A stretch of DNA of 52,784 nt from Lachnospiraceae bacterium (GCA_014804355.1 JAAUZY010000028.1:1-52784); one strand, 5' to 3'. Positions 35,184 to 44,137 are shown, numbered from the stretch's first letter. The notes: a model not told the origin generated them from the letters alone. Numbers and translations: made by a program.

Positions 35184-36605
35184 TTAAAACCTGAAATACA
35201 GGAACGGATTATTACTGCCCACCATGATCTCATGCACCGAAAACCAGAAGATCAGGAGCAGCACACCTACCATAAACCATCTGTCTTTCCACCGCTGATA
35301 CCATCGTCTCGGATAGGGGGTGGCAAACAATATACAGGCAATCAATAACCCCCAATATTGTTGCAGATATCGTTCCATCTGCTGCATGCCTACCATAACT
35401 GTCGCCCTGTGAATGCCAAACAAATTTCCCAAGTATGCCACAAGCTGTCCTAAGTCCGTGATCGCAAACACCACCCATGTGATCGGTATGATCACCAGCG
35501 TATAAATATGTCCGACCACCTTAGACTGTTCCAGCTTCCTGCCATAACTGTTCTTCTCCACTGTGAGAATCAGGAAAAATAACATTCCCCAGAGCAGAAA
35601 GTTCCAATCGGCTCCGTGCCACAGTCCGGTACACGCCCATACTACAAAGAGATTGACCACCGTCCTAAAATTGCCCTTGCGGCTTCCGCCCATCGGGAAA
35701 TAGACATACTCACGAAACCATCTGCCCAGCGTTATATGCCACCTGCGCCAGAATTCCGAAATCGACCTCGACACATAAGGATCGTCGAAATTGCGTGGAA
35801 TCCTGAATCCCAGCATCTTGCCAAGCCCCATAGCCATCACGGAATATCCCCAGAAATCAAAATAGATCTGGAAGGAATATGCGATCGCTCCCAGCCATGC
35901 CACCGTAATATGTAAGTTTCCCGCTCCCGCCGACATGATCGTATTCCACAGAGTGCCGATCTGGTTTGCAAGCAGCACCTTAAGCCCCAGTCCGACCGTA
36001 AAGAGCTTCAGCCCGTTCTCCAGATCCCGGATACGGATCTTCCTGCCCGCCATCCGATCCGACACCTCGTCATACCGCACGATCGGTCCGGCAATCAACT
36101 GCGGAAACATGCTGACATATGCAGCAAAGGATATGAACCCTGCCGGTGCTTCCATCGTACCGCGGTAACAGTCTATCTGATAGGATACCATCTGAAAAGT
36201 ATAGAAGCTGATTCCCAGCGGCAGCGCTAACATAAGAAGCGGTACAGTCTCACGATTTGCCAGACCATTTACAACGCCGGCGGCAAAATCCCAATATTTA
36301 AACACGAACAATATGCCAAAATCAATGACCAGTGCCGATATCAGCGCCGTCTTCCTGCGTCTTGCCCACTTCCTTTCACGATCCTTCTGGGGAGTACGTG
36401 GCTCCCAGAACATATATCTGCTCAACCCGTAGTTCACGAGAACAGATAAAATAAGCAGCAGAACAAAGTACGGTTCCCCCACTCCATAGAAAATCAGACT
36501 TCCCGCCAATAATACAATATTGCGGTATTTGGCGGGAACGATCAAATATATCAACATGAAAACCGGCAGAAACCGGAATAAAAATTCCAAACTGGAAAAT
36601 ACCAT
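35184..36605 (-). CDS. MBOAT-family membrane O-acyltransferase
   Basis: A protein of 473 aa with about eleven hydrophobic segments. The MBOAT signatures are present: 'RYDEVSDR', 'EFWRRWHITLGRWFREYVYF' and the catalytic His in TGLWHGADWNF. Such proteins take acetyl from cytoplasmic acetyl-CoA and pass it across the membrane to an SGNH partner. The partner gene is next in the operon. GGAG lies 8 bases before the start. AlgI-type is the closest group. Confidence 0.95.
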   Translation of the reverse strand: MVFSSLEFLFRFLPVFMLIYLIVPAKYRNIVLLAGSLIFYGVGEPYFVLLLILSVLVNYGLSRYMFWEPRTPQKDRERKWARRRKTALISALVIDFGILFVFKYWDFAAGVVNGLANRETVPLLMLALPLGISFYTFQMVSYQIDCYRGTMEAPAGFISFAAYVSMFPQLIAGPIVRYDEVSDRMAGRKIRIRDLENGLKLFTVGLGLKVLLANQIGTLWNTIMSAGAGNLHITVAWLGAIAYSFQIYFDFWGYSVMAMGLGKMLGFRIPRNFDDPYVSRSISEFWRRWHITLGRWFREYVYFPMGGSRKGNFRTVVNLFVVWACTGLWHGADWNFLLWGMLFFLILTVEKNSYGRKLEQSKVVGHIYTLVIIPITWVVFAITDLGQLVAYLGNLFGIHRATVMVGMQQMERYLQQYWGLLIACILFATPYPRRWYQRWKDRWFMVGVLLLIFWFSVHEIMVGSNNPFLYFRF

Positions 36606-36664
36606 TGATAGCGCTCCCCAAACACAATTTAGGGTATTTTGTCTAAAAAGAGAACCCTACATCT

Positions 36665-36693
36665 AGTATATTCCAGTCAGAATCATTTTACAA
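36665..36693 (-). promoter_or_regulatory. Promoter of the MBOAT/SGNH operon
   Basis: Minus strand: TTGTAA (36688-36693), 17-bp spacer, TATACT (36665-36670). It is about 60 bp before the MBOAT start and just after the end of the GH13 gene. Confidence 0.6.
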
Positions 36694-36697
36694 GAGG

Positions 36698-38242
36698 CTA
36701 TTTCCGGCAGATCGCAAAAGATTGCGGCTCAAGTACACATCCGTCGTCTTCCGTTCTCATCGATCCTATCCGATAAATAACATCTGTATTTTTTATTTCC
36801 ACAGGAATTTTCTCCTCCCTGTCGGAGGGATTACACAGCATGATCAGATCATCCCGCTTGTAAGCAAACGCCCGCCGGTCTTCTTCTGCGAACAGAATCA
36901 TTAGGTTATCATGCCTTGCAAAGGCCTCCTGTGCTTTCCTGACAAGCAAGAGTTCTCTCACCGTATGATAGAGAGAATCAGCCCGTTTCTGCTGTTCTTC
37001 CACAGTGGGTGCCTCCTCTCCCGTATCCGTGGGAAGATACAGAAGCTGTGCGTCCGCCTCGGAAAATCCGTAGTTATGGCTTGTATCCCACTGCATCGGC
37101 GTTCTGGACCCTGTTCTCGTATAGCCGCCTTCCTTGCCGGGCAGACTCAGGTATCGCATACCGATCTCATCACCGTAATAGATAAAAGGTGCGCCGGGCA
37201 TGGTAAACAGAAATGCATACGCCAGCTTCAATTCTCTCTCATCCAGATTATATGCCGTACGAACCATGTCATGATTACCCGTAATCAGGCAGTACAGACC
37301 TTTATCTTTTACGGCTTCATACTTAGGCATATACTCCCTCAGAAAATCCTGTATGCTGCGTTTGCTGTCCTTCTTAAAAAAGCTGTCATCGCGCCCCGTA
37401 TCATCATAATCGCGCATCAGCAGATTATAACCGTTCCCGAACCAGTCCAGGAAGAAATCCATCTGGAATCCTGCCATCCCGATGGCCGAAGCCGGATTAT
37501 TCCACTCGGACACCAGTGCAACCTCCGGATATTTTTCCTGTACCCGATGTATCATATCGCTCCATACAGCACAAGTCCCGCTCTTGACTTCATCGTCATT
37601 TTTGACAAGTGAATCCGCCATATCCACACGGAAACCGTCACATCCCACCTCCATCCAATAACACATGATATCTATCATTGCATCCCGTGTGGCCATGCAG
37701 TCCGGATGGTCAATCGGCTTCTGCCAGCTTTCCTTCGGATTTAAGAATCCATAGTTGAGCGCCGGCTGACACTTAAAATAATTCAGAATATAGGCCCCGT
37801 TACGTTCACGCTCACCGGCAATATACGGGAACCCTTCCGCCCGTTTGAACCAACAGTCCGTCCATATATAGCGGCCGGAATATTCGTTCTCTTCCTTCTT
37901 ACCGCTAAGTGCAAACCACGGATGTTCCTCGGAGGTATGCCCCGGCACCAGATCCATCAGAATGTGCATGCCTCTTTCGTGTACTTGCTTAAAAAGTTCC
38001 CGCAGATCATCAATTGTGCCGTACCGCTCGGCTACTTTCTTATAATCCCGCACATCATAACCGGCATCCTGAAACGGGGAATCATAACACGGATTCATCC
38101 AGATCGCGTTACACCCCAACTCCCTGATATAATCCAATTTCTCAATAATACCGCCCAGATCACCGATTCCATCCCCGTTGGAATCTTTGAACGACTGGGG
38201 ATAGATCTCGTAAAATACTGCTGTTTTCAACCATTCTGTCAT
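36698..38242 (-). CDS. GH13 alpha-glucosidase-like enzyme
   Basis: A protein of 514 aa without signal peptide, so cytoplasmic. The (beta/alpha)8 barrel has the nucleophile Asp207 in GFRVDMAD, the acid Glu246 in LVSEWNN, and Asp325 in TGNHDMVR. The region that is usually DxVxNH reads DLVPGHTS, so the Asn before the His is Gly. A C-terminal beta domain follows from about residue 440. Likely substrates are short alpha-linked glucosides or related oligosaccharides. AGGAG lies 8 bases before the start. It follows the rsmF-like gene by 39 bp. GH13 subfamily is not assigned. Confidence 0.9.
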   Translation of the reverse strand: MTEWLKTAVFYEIYPQSFKDSNGDGIGDLGGIIEKLDYIRELGCNAIWMNPCYDSPFQDAGYDVRDYKKVAERYGTIDDLRELFKQVHERGMHILMDLVPGHTSEEHPWFALSGKKEENEYSGRYIWTDCWFKRAEGFPYIAGERERNGAYILNYFKCQPALNYGFLNPKESWQKPIDHPDCMATRDAMIDIMCYWMEVGCDGFRVDMADSLVKNDDEVKSGTCAVWSDMIHRVQEKYPEVALVSEWNNPASAIGMAGFQMDFFLDWFGNGYNLLMRDYDDTGRDDSFFKKDSKRSIQDFLREYMPKYEAVKDKGLYCLITGNHDMVRTAYNLDERELKLAYAFLFTMPGAPFIYYGDEIGMRYLSLPGKEGGYTRTGSRTPMQWDTSHNYGFSEADAQLLYLPTDTGEEAPTVEEQQKRADSLYHTVRELLLVRKAQEAFARHDNLMILFAEEDRRAFAYKRDDLIMLCNPSDREEKIPVEIKNTDVIYRIGSMRTEDDGCVLEPQSFAICRK

Positions 38243-38281
38243 GTCTGCTGCTCCTCTCTTCCTCTTATTTATCCTCTTTCA

Positions 38282-39724
38282 CTACATTATCCTGAGCCCC
38301 TTCGGATAATGATTCTTGACCTGTCCGTTTACCGCCTTGCCGAATCCCAGCGAATATCCCATATATGTGAGTAAGATCCATCCCTTCCCGGATACGCGGG
38401 CCAGGCTTTCTCCGCGCAGATACCGCTCCGCCTCCTGTTCCGTCAGTTCCATCTTCCGATCAGTCTCTTCTATATAAAGTGCAAGTGCAAGCGCATGGGA
38501 CGGTTCGATCCGATTCTTCTTATCCGTGCCCAGATGCAGTCCGGCCCGTACGACCTTCATGCCCTGCATGGATACCATTGCCCGCGGCACCAGATAAATC
38601 TGTTCCCCGAAGATCTGTATCACCCCGTCCTGTCTCTTGGTCCAGTCAGCCGGAAGTCCAAGTTCCCCAGTCAGAAAATCCTTGATCCCCTCCGGTGATA
38701 TAGACCCGGCATGCCTGTCCCCTTTCCTTGCTCCGTCTCTCTTTGCTTCCACCTGCCGCCCACCTATGCCGCCTTCCCTCCGTATGCAGCTGCCCGAAAA
38801 TATCTCCCTCCTGCGCAGCCTGGCGATATAGTGCCCTTCCCCTTTAAGCTTATGCGGCATAAGACGCATAGTATGTTCTATGCCGTCTGCGGGATCTTCG
38901 ACCCATTCCCGCCTTCCCTGTACAAAAGCGCCGTCATGCACCACATCTTCGATAAAAAAATCCTTATGCTCCCGTACAAATCTGCTGACCACGCCCTCGT
39001 CCTCTTCCGGTGCAAAAGTACAGGTCGAGTATACAAGCACCCCGCCGGGTCTAAGCATCCTCGCCGCCTCAGTTATAATCCCATACTGTCTGTCTGCACA
39101 CATGGAAACATGCGCCTGGCTCCACTCTGTGACCGCCGTCTCATCCTTGCGAAACATTCCCTCTCCTGAACACGGCGCGTCCACCACGATCCTGTCGAAA
39201 AAACTCGGAAAAAATCCTGCCATACGCTCCGGCGGCTCATTGCACACGACGCAGTTCTTTATTCCCATGCGCTCCACATTACGGGACAGAATCTTCGCTC
39301 TGGCGGGAATGATCTCATTCGACACAAGCAGACCTTCTCCTGCCATTCTCCCCGCAATGTGCGTGCTTTTACCGCCCGGAGCCGCACACAGATCCAGAAT
39401 ATACTCTCCCGGCTGTGGATCTAAAATCTCCGTCACCGCCATCGCGGAAGGCTCCTGAATATAGTAAGCTCCCGCTTCATGCAGGATATGTTTCCCCGGC
39501 TGGTCCTCGGTCTGATAATAATATCCTTCCCGCGCCCAGCTGACCGGCTCTAACGCAAAGGGTACCTTTTTCTCAAACTCTTCCGACGAAGCCTTCAACG
39601 GATTATAACGCAGCCCATAATGCCGCTCCTGCCCATAGCTTCTCAAAAACTCTCCGTACTCTGTGCCCAGCAGCCTCTCCATCCGATCAAGAAAAGCCGC
39701 CGGAAGATTGATCATCTCACTCAT
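38282..39724 (-). CDS. RsmF/NOL1-NOP2-type rRNA m5C methyltransferase
   Basis: A protein of 480 aa. The SAM-binding site LDLCAAPGGKSTHIAG and the catalytic VVDAPCSGEGMF and STCTF cysteines are present. The C-terminus has the extra RNA-binding part (about residues 330-480) of RsmF-type enzymes. It methylates a cytosine in rRNA; the exact position cannot be told by sequence. AAGGAG lies just upstream of the ATG. It is the first gene of the minus-strand group divergent from putP. Confidence 0.92.
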   Translation of the reverse strand: MSEMINLPAAFLDRMERLLGTEYGEFLRSYGQERHYGLRYNPLKASSEEFEKKVPFALEPVSWAREGYYYQTEDQPGKHILHEAGAYYIQEPSAMAVTEILDPQPGEYILDLCAAPGGKSTHIAGRMAGEGLLVSNEIIPARAKILSRNVERMGIKNCVVCNEPPERMAGFFPSFFDRIVVDAPCSGEGMFRKDETAVTEWSQAHVSMCADRQYGIITEAARMLRPGGVLVYSTCTFAPEEDEGVVSRFVREHKDFFIEDVVHDGAFVQGRREWVEDPADGIEHTMRLMPHKLKGEGHYIARLRRREIFSGSCIRREGGIGGRQVEAKRDGARKGDRHAGSISPEGIKDFLTGELGLPADWTKRQDGVIQIFGEQIYLVPRAMVSMQGMKVVRAGLHLGTDKKNRIEPSHALALALYIEETDRKMELTEQEAERYLRGESLARVSGKGWILLTYMGYSLGFGKAVNGQVKNHYPKGLRIM

Positions 39725-39830
39725 ATTGCTCCTTTTATCTGCCTGTCGCTAATGCTCTTTCCTTAAAGAATTATACCATAGGATTAACTCCTCGACCAGT
39801 TACTGTTCATTCACAACTCTCTGAAAAATC

Positions 39831-39859
39831 TTGCAACATCCCATAAGACCATATATAAT
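39831..39859 (+). promoter_or_regulatory. Promoter of putP inside an inverted repeat
   Basis: TTGCAA (39831-39836), 17-bp spacer, TATAAT (39854-39859). The repeat TGCAACAT (39832-39839) and ATGTTGCA (39865-39872) flanks the -10, and could be an operator. Confidence 0.65.
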
Positions 39860-39922
39860 ATAAAATGTTGCACATAAACAAGAGGAAATTTTTATGAAAA
39901 ACACACAGAAATGAGGAGTATT

Positions 39923-41455
39923 ATGACATCGCAAATTTGTATTATTATTGCTATCCTCGTCTACCTGCTTGGAATGATCTACATCGGCATATCCTATTCC
40001 AAAAAGAATACACAGGCTGACGAGTTTTATCTGGGCGGCCGTAAACTGGGTCCTCTGGTAACCGCCATGAGCGCGGAAGCTTCCGACATGAGCAGCTACC
40101 TTTTGATGGGACTGCCCGGGCTGGCTTATATTTCGGGACTCGCCGACGTAGGATGGACTGCCATCGGTCTGGCGCTGGGTACCTATTTCAACTGGCTCTT
40201 AGTCTCCAAACGCATTCGCCGTTATTCCAGTAAGCTCGGAGCCATCACAATTCCGGATTTCTTTGCAAAAAGATACGGTGACGAAAAACATATTCTTACC
40301 TGTATCGCAGCCCTGATTATCGTAATCTTCTTCGTGCCTTACACTGCGTCCGGATTTGCCGCATGCGGCAAGCTGTTCAGTACACTGTTCGGCATGAACT
40401 ATATGACGGCCATGCTGTTAAGTGCGGCAGTCATTGTGCTCTACTGTACGCTGGGCGGATTCCTTGCAGTAAGCACGACCGACTTAATCCAAAGTATCAC
40501 CATGACCGTTGCACTCCTGATCGTCGTGGGATTCGGCGCTGTTACAACCGGCGGTTTTGATACCGTTGCGGCGAACGCCGGAGACCTCCCCGGATACCTG
40601 AGCATGGTACAGACCTATGCCGCTGACACAGGTTCCGCTAAACCTTACACCCCTCTGATGATGGCCTCCATGCTGGCATGGGGACTCGGCTACTTCGGCA
40701 TGCCCCATATCTTACTCAGATTTATGGCGATTGAAGACGAGAATAAACTGAAAATATCCAGAAGAATTGCTACCGTATGGGTAGTCATCTCCATGGCTGT
40801 CGCTGTATTGATCGGCGTGATCGGATACAGCATGTCCAAGGTCGGTATCATTCCCATTCTGGAAGGCAATAACTCCGAAACAGTCATCATTCAGATTGCT
40901 TCCGCATTAAGTGCACATGGCGTAATTCCCGCTTTGATAGCAGGTGTTATTCTTGCAGGTATTCTTGCAGCTACCATGTCCACTGCCGACTCTCAGCTAC
41001 TCGCCGCGGCCTCCAGTATCTCACAGAATCTGGTGCAGGACTTTGGCAAGAAGAAACTGGACACGAAAACATCTTTGCTCATCGCAAGGATTACTGTCAT
41101 TGTAATTTCGCTGATTGCCGTGCTGATTGCCAGAAATCCGGACAGCTCTATCTTCACGATCGTATCTTTCGCGTGGGCAGGTTTCGGCGCTGCATTCGGT
41201 CCCGTTGTACTGCTTGCGCTGTTCTGGAAACGCTCTAACAAGCAGGGCGCACTTGCCGGAATGATTGCCGGAGGTATCATGGTATTCGTATGGAAATACG
41301 GTATCGCAACGCTTGGCGGCGTATTCGCCATCTACGAACTGCTTCCCGCCTTTATCGTCGCGCTGATCGTCAACGTGGCAGTGTCCCTTTTAACCGCTGC
41401 GCCTGAAGACGAAATCGTGAAAACATTTGAGGAAGTGAACAACACAAACAATTGA
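39923..41455 (+). CDS. putP: Sodium/proline symporter
   Basis: A protein of 510 aa with twelve to thirteen hydrophobic segments of the SSS family. Sequence marks include the N-terminal 'DEFYLGGRKLGPLVTAMSA' region and 'ASDMSSYLLMGLPG', which contribute the Na+ and proline sites in PutP, and 'ILAATMSTADSQLLAAAS' near residue 340. It takes up proline with Na+, drawing on the Na+ gradient. AGGAG lies 4 bases before the chosen ATG. It is monocistronic: own promoter and terminator. Confidence 0.95.
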   Translation: MTSQICIIIAILVYLLGMIYIGISYSKKNTQADEFYLGGRKLGPLVTAMSAEASDMSSYLLMGLPGLAYISGLADVGWTAIGLALGTYFNWLLVSKRIRRYSSKLGAITIPDFFAKRYGDEKHILTCIAALIIVIFFVPYTASGFAACGKLFSTLFGMNYMTAMLLSAAVIVLYCTLGGFLAVSTTDLIQSITMTVALLIVVGFGAVTTGGFDTVAANAGDLPGYLSMVQTYAADTGSAKPYTPLMMASMLAWGLGYFGMPHILLRFMAIEDENKLKISRRIATVWVVISMAVAVLIGVIGYSMSKVGIIPILEGNNSETVIIQIASALSAHGVIPALIAGVILAGILAATMSTADSQLLAAASSISQNLVQDFGKKKLDTKTSLLIARITVIVISLIAVLIARNPDSSIFTIVSFAWAGFGAAFGPVVLLALFWKRSNKQGALAGMIAGGIMVFVWKYGIATLGGVFAIYELLPAFIVALIVNVAVSLLTAAPEDEIVKTFEEVNNTNN

Positions 41456-41512
41456 CCCTCAATCGGTCAAAACATATTTAAGACTACCAGAACCCGACAC
41501 AGGCGGACATAC

Positions 41513-41554
41513 AAAATCAGGTCTTCCCATGATAAAGCAGAAGACCTGATTTTT
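41513..41554. terminator. Bidirectional terminator between putP and the alarmone synthetase gene
   Basis: AAAATCAGGTCTTC (41513-41526) pairs with GAAGACCTGATTTT (41540-41553), 14 bp, 13-nt loop. T and A runs on both sides make it work for both strands. Confidence 0.88.
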
Positions 41555-41576
41555 ATTATTTTATGAAGTTACACTA

Positions 41577-42365
41577 TCACTCGTTTATTGCAATATCGAT
41601 CCTGCTCAGTTTCTCCAATAAAATATCTTCCTCCGTGGGAATATCCTCAGACAGTTCGATCTGCCGTCGTACCTGCCACATCTGCTCGTCGATGTCCGCG
41701 ATCTGACGGGCACATTCTGTCAGACGTCCCACAATTTCCATCTGATTCGGCACTTCCTGCTTATATTTAAGCTGATGTTCCAGACTTGCCCAGAAATCCA
41801 TGGCAATCGTGCGAATCTGCACTTCCACAGCCATATCTCTCGTCTGATCCGAGAAGAAAACCGGTACTCTGACAATCATATGATAACTCCGATAGCCATT
41901 TGGCTTAGGATTCTTGATATAATCCTTCTCCTTGATCACCGTGATATCATCCTGCTTCGCCAACGCCTGCGCAAGTACATATATATCGTCCACATAGGAA
42001 CACACCACACGGATTCCTGCAACATCATATAAATTGTTCTCTACATTTTCCAGCGTAAAATCAAGATTCTTGCGCGCTAATTTGCTCATGATACTGCTGC
42101 TGCTCTTAAGACGTGAACTGATCGATGTGATGGGGTTTCGCCGGTATCTCACATTAAACTCCGAATTGAGCACGTCGAATTTCGTCCTCACTTCCTTAAT
42201 GGCACAGCTATATCTCATGCGCATCTCCTTGTAGTCCACCACAGTGCCTGCCATCTTCTTGCGTCGATCGTAAATCGCCTGATCCACTTCCGGAAATATC
42301 ATCATCTCGGTACCGTCCGCTTCCGCTCCTACCTCATCTAATGGAAAAAAAGGATTCCCGCCCAT
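41577..42365 (-). CDS. Small alarmone synthetase (RelQ/RelP-type GTP pyrophosphokinase)
   Basis: About 262 aa when started at MGGNPFFPLD; ten further codons lie upstream and the GGAGG site is 13 bases away, so the start is uncertain. The RelA/SpoT synthetase fold is visible: 'NNLYDVAGIRVVCSYVDDIY', 'KPNGYRSYH' and 'VEVQIRTIAMDFWASLEH'. No HD hydrolase domain and no TGS/ACT region are present. It makes (p)ppGpp or pGpp from ATP and a guanine nucleotide. It has its own promoter and ends in a terminator facing putP. Confidence 0.93.
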   Translation of the reverse strand: MGGNPFFPLDEVGAEADGTEMMIFPEVDQAIYDRRKKMAGTVVDYKEMRMRYSCAIKEVRTKFDVLNSEFNVRYRRNPITSISSRLKSSSSIMSKLARKNLDFTLENVENNLYDVAGIRVVCSYVDDIYVLAQALAKQDDITVIKEKDYIKNPKPNGYRSYHMIVRVPVFFSDQTRDMAVEVQIRTIAMDFWASLEHQLKYKQEVPNQMEIVGRLTECARQIADIDEQMWQVRRQIELSEDIPTEEDILLEKLSRIDIAINE

Positions 42366-42424
42366 TGTCTTCTTTTGTCCTCCATTTAATAGCATATGTT
42401 TTTATTGAACCTTCGTCCACAGTT

Positions 42425-42453
42425 ACTATAGCCCATAAACGGAACAGAAACAA
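42425..42453 (-). promoter_or_regulatory. Promoter of the alarmone synthetase gene
   Basis: Minus strand: TTGTTT (42448-42453), 17-bp spacer, TATAGT (42425-42430). Confidence 0.5.
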
Positions 42454-42475
42454 TAAACGTTGTGTTAAATTTGTA

Positions 42476-42504
42476 TAAAAAATCGTCGCTCGGCAGCGAC
42501 GATT
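42476..42504 (-). terminator. Terminator after the 222-aa gene
   Basis: AATCGTCGCT and AGCGACGATT form a 10-bp stem with a CGGC loop; on the minus strand a run of six T follows. Confidence 0.88.
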
Positions 42505-42506
42505 CA

Positions 42507-42525
42507 GAGAATGCTTCGCATTCTC
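42507..42525. repeat. Second tight hairpin before the terminator
   Basis: GAGAATGC and GCATTCTC pair around a 3-nt loop, 2 bp from the terminator stem. It lacks its own T-tract, so it may protect the 3' end of the mRNA. Confidence 0.6.
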
Positions 42526-42553
42526 CTTAAATGATTCATGTTATTGCAATTTT

Positions 42554-43222
42554 CTATTTCCCCAGCATGCTGTATTGCCCGTTCTTGTCGTAAGAATCCA
42601 GCAGATAGTGATTCTGCGCCTGCATGGATAGTACATCTTCCTTATCACACTTGCGGGTGCCCCGTTTCTCCTTCTGCTGACTCCCCCGCTTTACTACTTT
42701 AGAAACCGTTGCATGCCCCATCTGTTTCTGCTGCTTCTGATAGTGATCCCGAAGTTTTGCCGTACTTTGTTTCACACGGTCATGAAGTTTAAGAACCGAC
42801 TGGCGTGCGCTACCGAGCACACTGTACACTTCCTCCGGCACAATCGTCTGCGCCGCCGCCATAGCCTGCGTCGTTTCCACGGATTGCGAAGCGCCTGTGA
42901 TCTGCCGCCCCTTAGTCCGATCGGCTGTATTCATAATCTCCGAATGCACAGCGTCCTTTCTGCCATCTTCCGCCATTCCGTCCGTACCGAGTCCGCCTGC
43001 ACGCCAGACAATATCGCGGGCGGGATCGGACAGTCCCTGACCGATCCCCTCCGGCTGCTGTGCTCCCTGCGAAGCGGCTCCTCCGCTCATCTCAAATTTG
43101 CCTCCGGCCTGCGCTACGATATCCGTCCTGTTTCTGGGATGATGGAAGTGCGAAGTCGGCCATTTGAGCACATGATAGTCCGCAATCTTCTGTTCCTGCT
43201 GTATCCAGTTCAATCGATTCAT
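42554..43222 (-). CDS. Protein of unknown function with conserved-looking C-terminal tail (222 aa)
   Basis: A protein of 222 aa with no signal peptide or membrane segment. It is rich in Gln, Ala, Gly and Lys, mostly disordered in appearance, with a helical part near residues 130-165 and a basic stretch (about 175-195). The end 'AQNHYLLDSYDKNGQYSMLGK' looks structured and more ordered than the rest. The ribosome site is weak (GAGG about 15 bases upstream). It follows the FliD-C-like gene by 54 bp with a short hairpin between. I do not recognise it. Confidence 0.65.
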   Translation of the reverse strand: MNRLNWIQQEQKIADYHVLKWPTSHFHHPRNRTDIVAQAGGKFEMSGGAASQGAQQPEGIGQGLSDPARDIVWRAGGLGTDGMAEDGRKDAVHSEIMNTADRTKGRQITGASQSVETTQAMAAAQTIVPEEVYSVLGSARQSVLKLHDRVKQSTAKLRDHYQKQQKQMGHATVSKVVKRGSQQKEKRGTRKCDKEDVLSMQAQNHYLLDSYDKNGQYSMLGK

Positions 43223-43276
43223 ACGCTGTTGTCCGTTCCTCTACTGCATTATGCAGGATTTCCTGCATATGTACGA

Positions 43277-44014
43277 CTAACGAAAATAGTTGAAATAGTT
43301 CCCGCTGTTGCCGTAATTATTAAATAAATTACTATAGTTATTGCTGCTGTAATTGTTAAACAAATTATTATAGCTGCTGCTTGCCTCGGCCTTCATGTTG
43401 CGTTCCGCGCTTGATTCCACGGAATCCGCCCAGAGCGCCGCACGTCCTGCAAAACTGCTGTTGCCGTTCCATACTTTTTTCAATGTTTCAAGATCCGTGG
43501 CTGCCAATTTCTTGTCATCAATTGCAAGTGTTCCGTCATAATTTCTCGTCACGCCGCAGGATGCCAGCTCAGAGCTGTTCAAACTTGAAATACTGTTAAA
43601 CTGCGTCACATAGCTGTCATCGGCCCTTTTTCCGGACTCCTTAAGATTCTTCAGCATACTGTTATACTGACTGATAAATCCTTTAATAGTAGATACGACT
43701 TCCGCATTTTCTCCGCTCTCTTCCGCTTTTGCAAAAAGAGAAGTATCGCTCTTGTCCGTCAGCTTATCCGCATAGTCGATGACCTGCCCCGCATGATACT
43801 TCATATTATAATACAAATTCTGCGTATTTGCCGTACTTTTTACTAAATTGGAATAAAAATTATTCGTTTTGCTGCTATTCGTCAAAAGCGAGCTTCTGCT
43901 CACCCGTTTACTCTTGCTGCTCCTGCTCAAAGCACGCTGTAATAAAGATGATGTCCCGCTCATGCTGCTATTCCCGTTCAGCAATCCGCTCATATAATTT
44001 CTTGTGACTCTCAT
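43277..44014 (-). CDS. Orphan protein resembling the C-terminal domain of flagellar cap protein FliD
   Basis: A protein of 245 aa from MRVTRNYMSG with GGGAG 7 bases upstream. Residues about 90-200 follow the FliD C-terminal pattern: a helix with 'FISQYNSMLKNLK', then a Gly-Val turn and 'DGTLAIDDKKL', then a Leu-Lys-x-Val segment and a final helix. The hypervariable FliD middle domains are absent. The first 50 residues are Ser/Arg-rich and the last 35 are Asn/Tyr/Ser/Phe-rich with the motif NLFNNY twice. No signal peptide is seen and no flagellar genes are near. Whether it is exported through a flagellar-type system is not known. Confidence 0.72.
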   Translation of the reverse strand: MRVTRNYMSGLLNGNSSMSGTSSLLQRALSRSSKSKRVSRSSLLTNSSKTNNFYSNLVKSTANTQNLYYNMKYHAGQVIDYADKLTDKSDTSLFAKAEESGENAEVVSTIKGFISQYNSMLKNLKESGKRADDSYVTQFNSISSLNSSELASCGVTRNYDGTLAIDDKKLAATDLETLKKVWNGNSSFAGRAALWADSVESSAERNMKAEASSSYNNLFNNYSSNNYSNLFNNYGNSGNYFNYFR

Positions 44015-44109
44015 ATAAACTCTCCCTTCTGTCTGCATGTCAAACGGTACATGACCGTAGTGACATATATCTGTCTTTGTAGGAAAAGAAGCGCCTCTCT
44101 GCTCCCTAC

Positions 44110-44137
44110 ACTATATATATCGATATCCCGCAGTCAA
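44110..44137 (-). promoter_or_regulatory. Promoter of the FliD-C-like gene
   Basis: Minus strand: TTGACT (44132-44137), 16-bp spacer, TATAGT (44110-44115). It gives a leader of about 90 nt and separates this gene from the histidine kinase upstream. Confidence 0.6.

Noticed and set aside
34662-35348. 228-aa plus-strand frame rich in Ser/Cys/Leu
   Set aside because: It is the reverse reading of the Lys/Gln repeat tail of the SGNH gene; its odd composition comes from those repeats.
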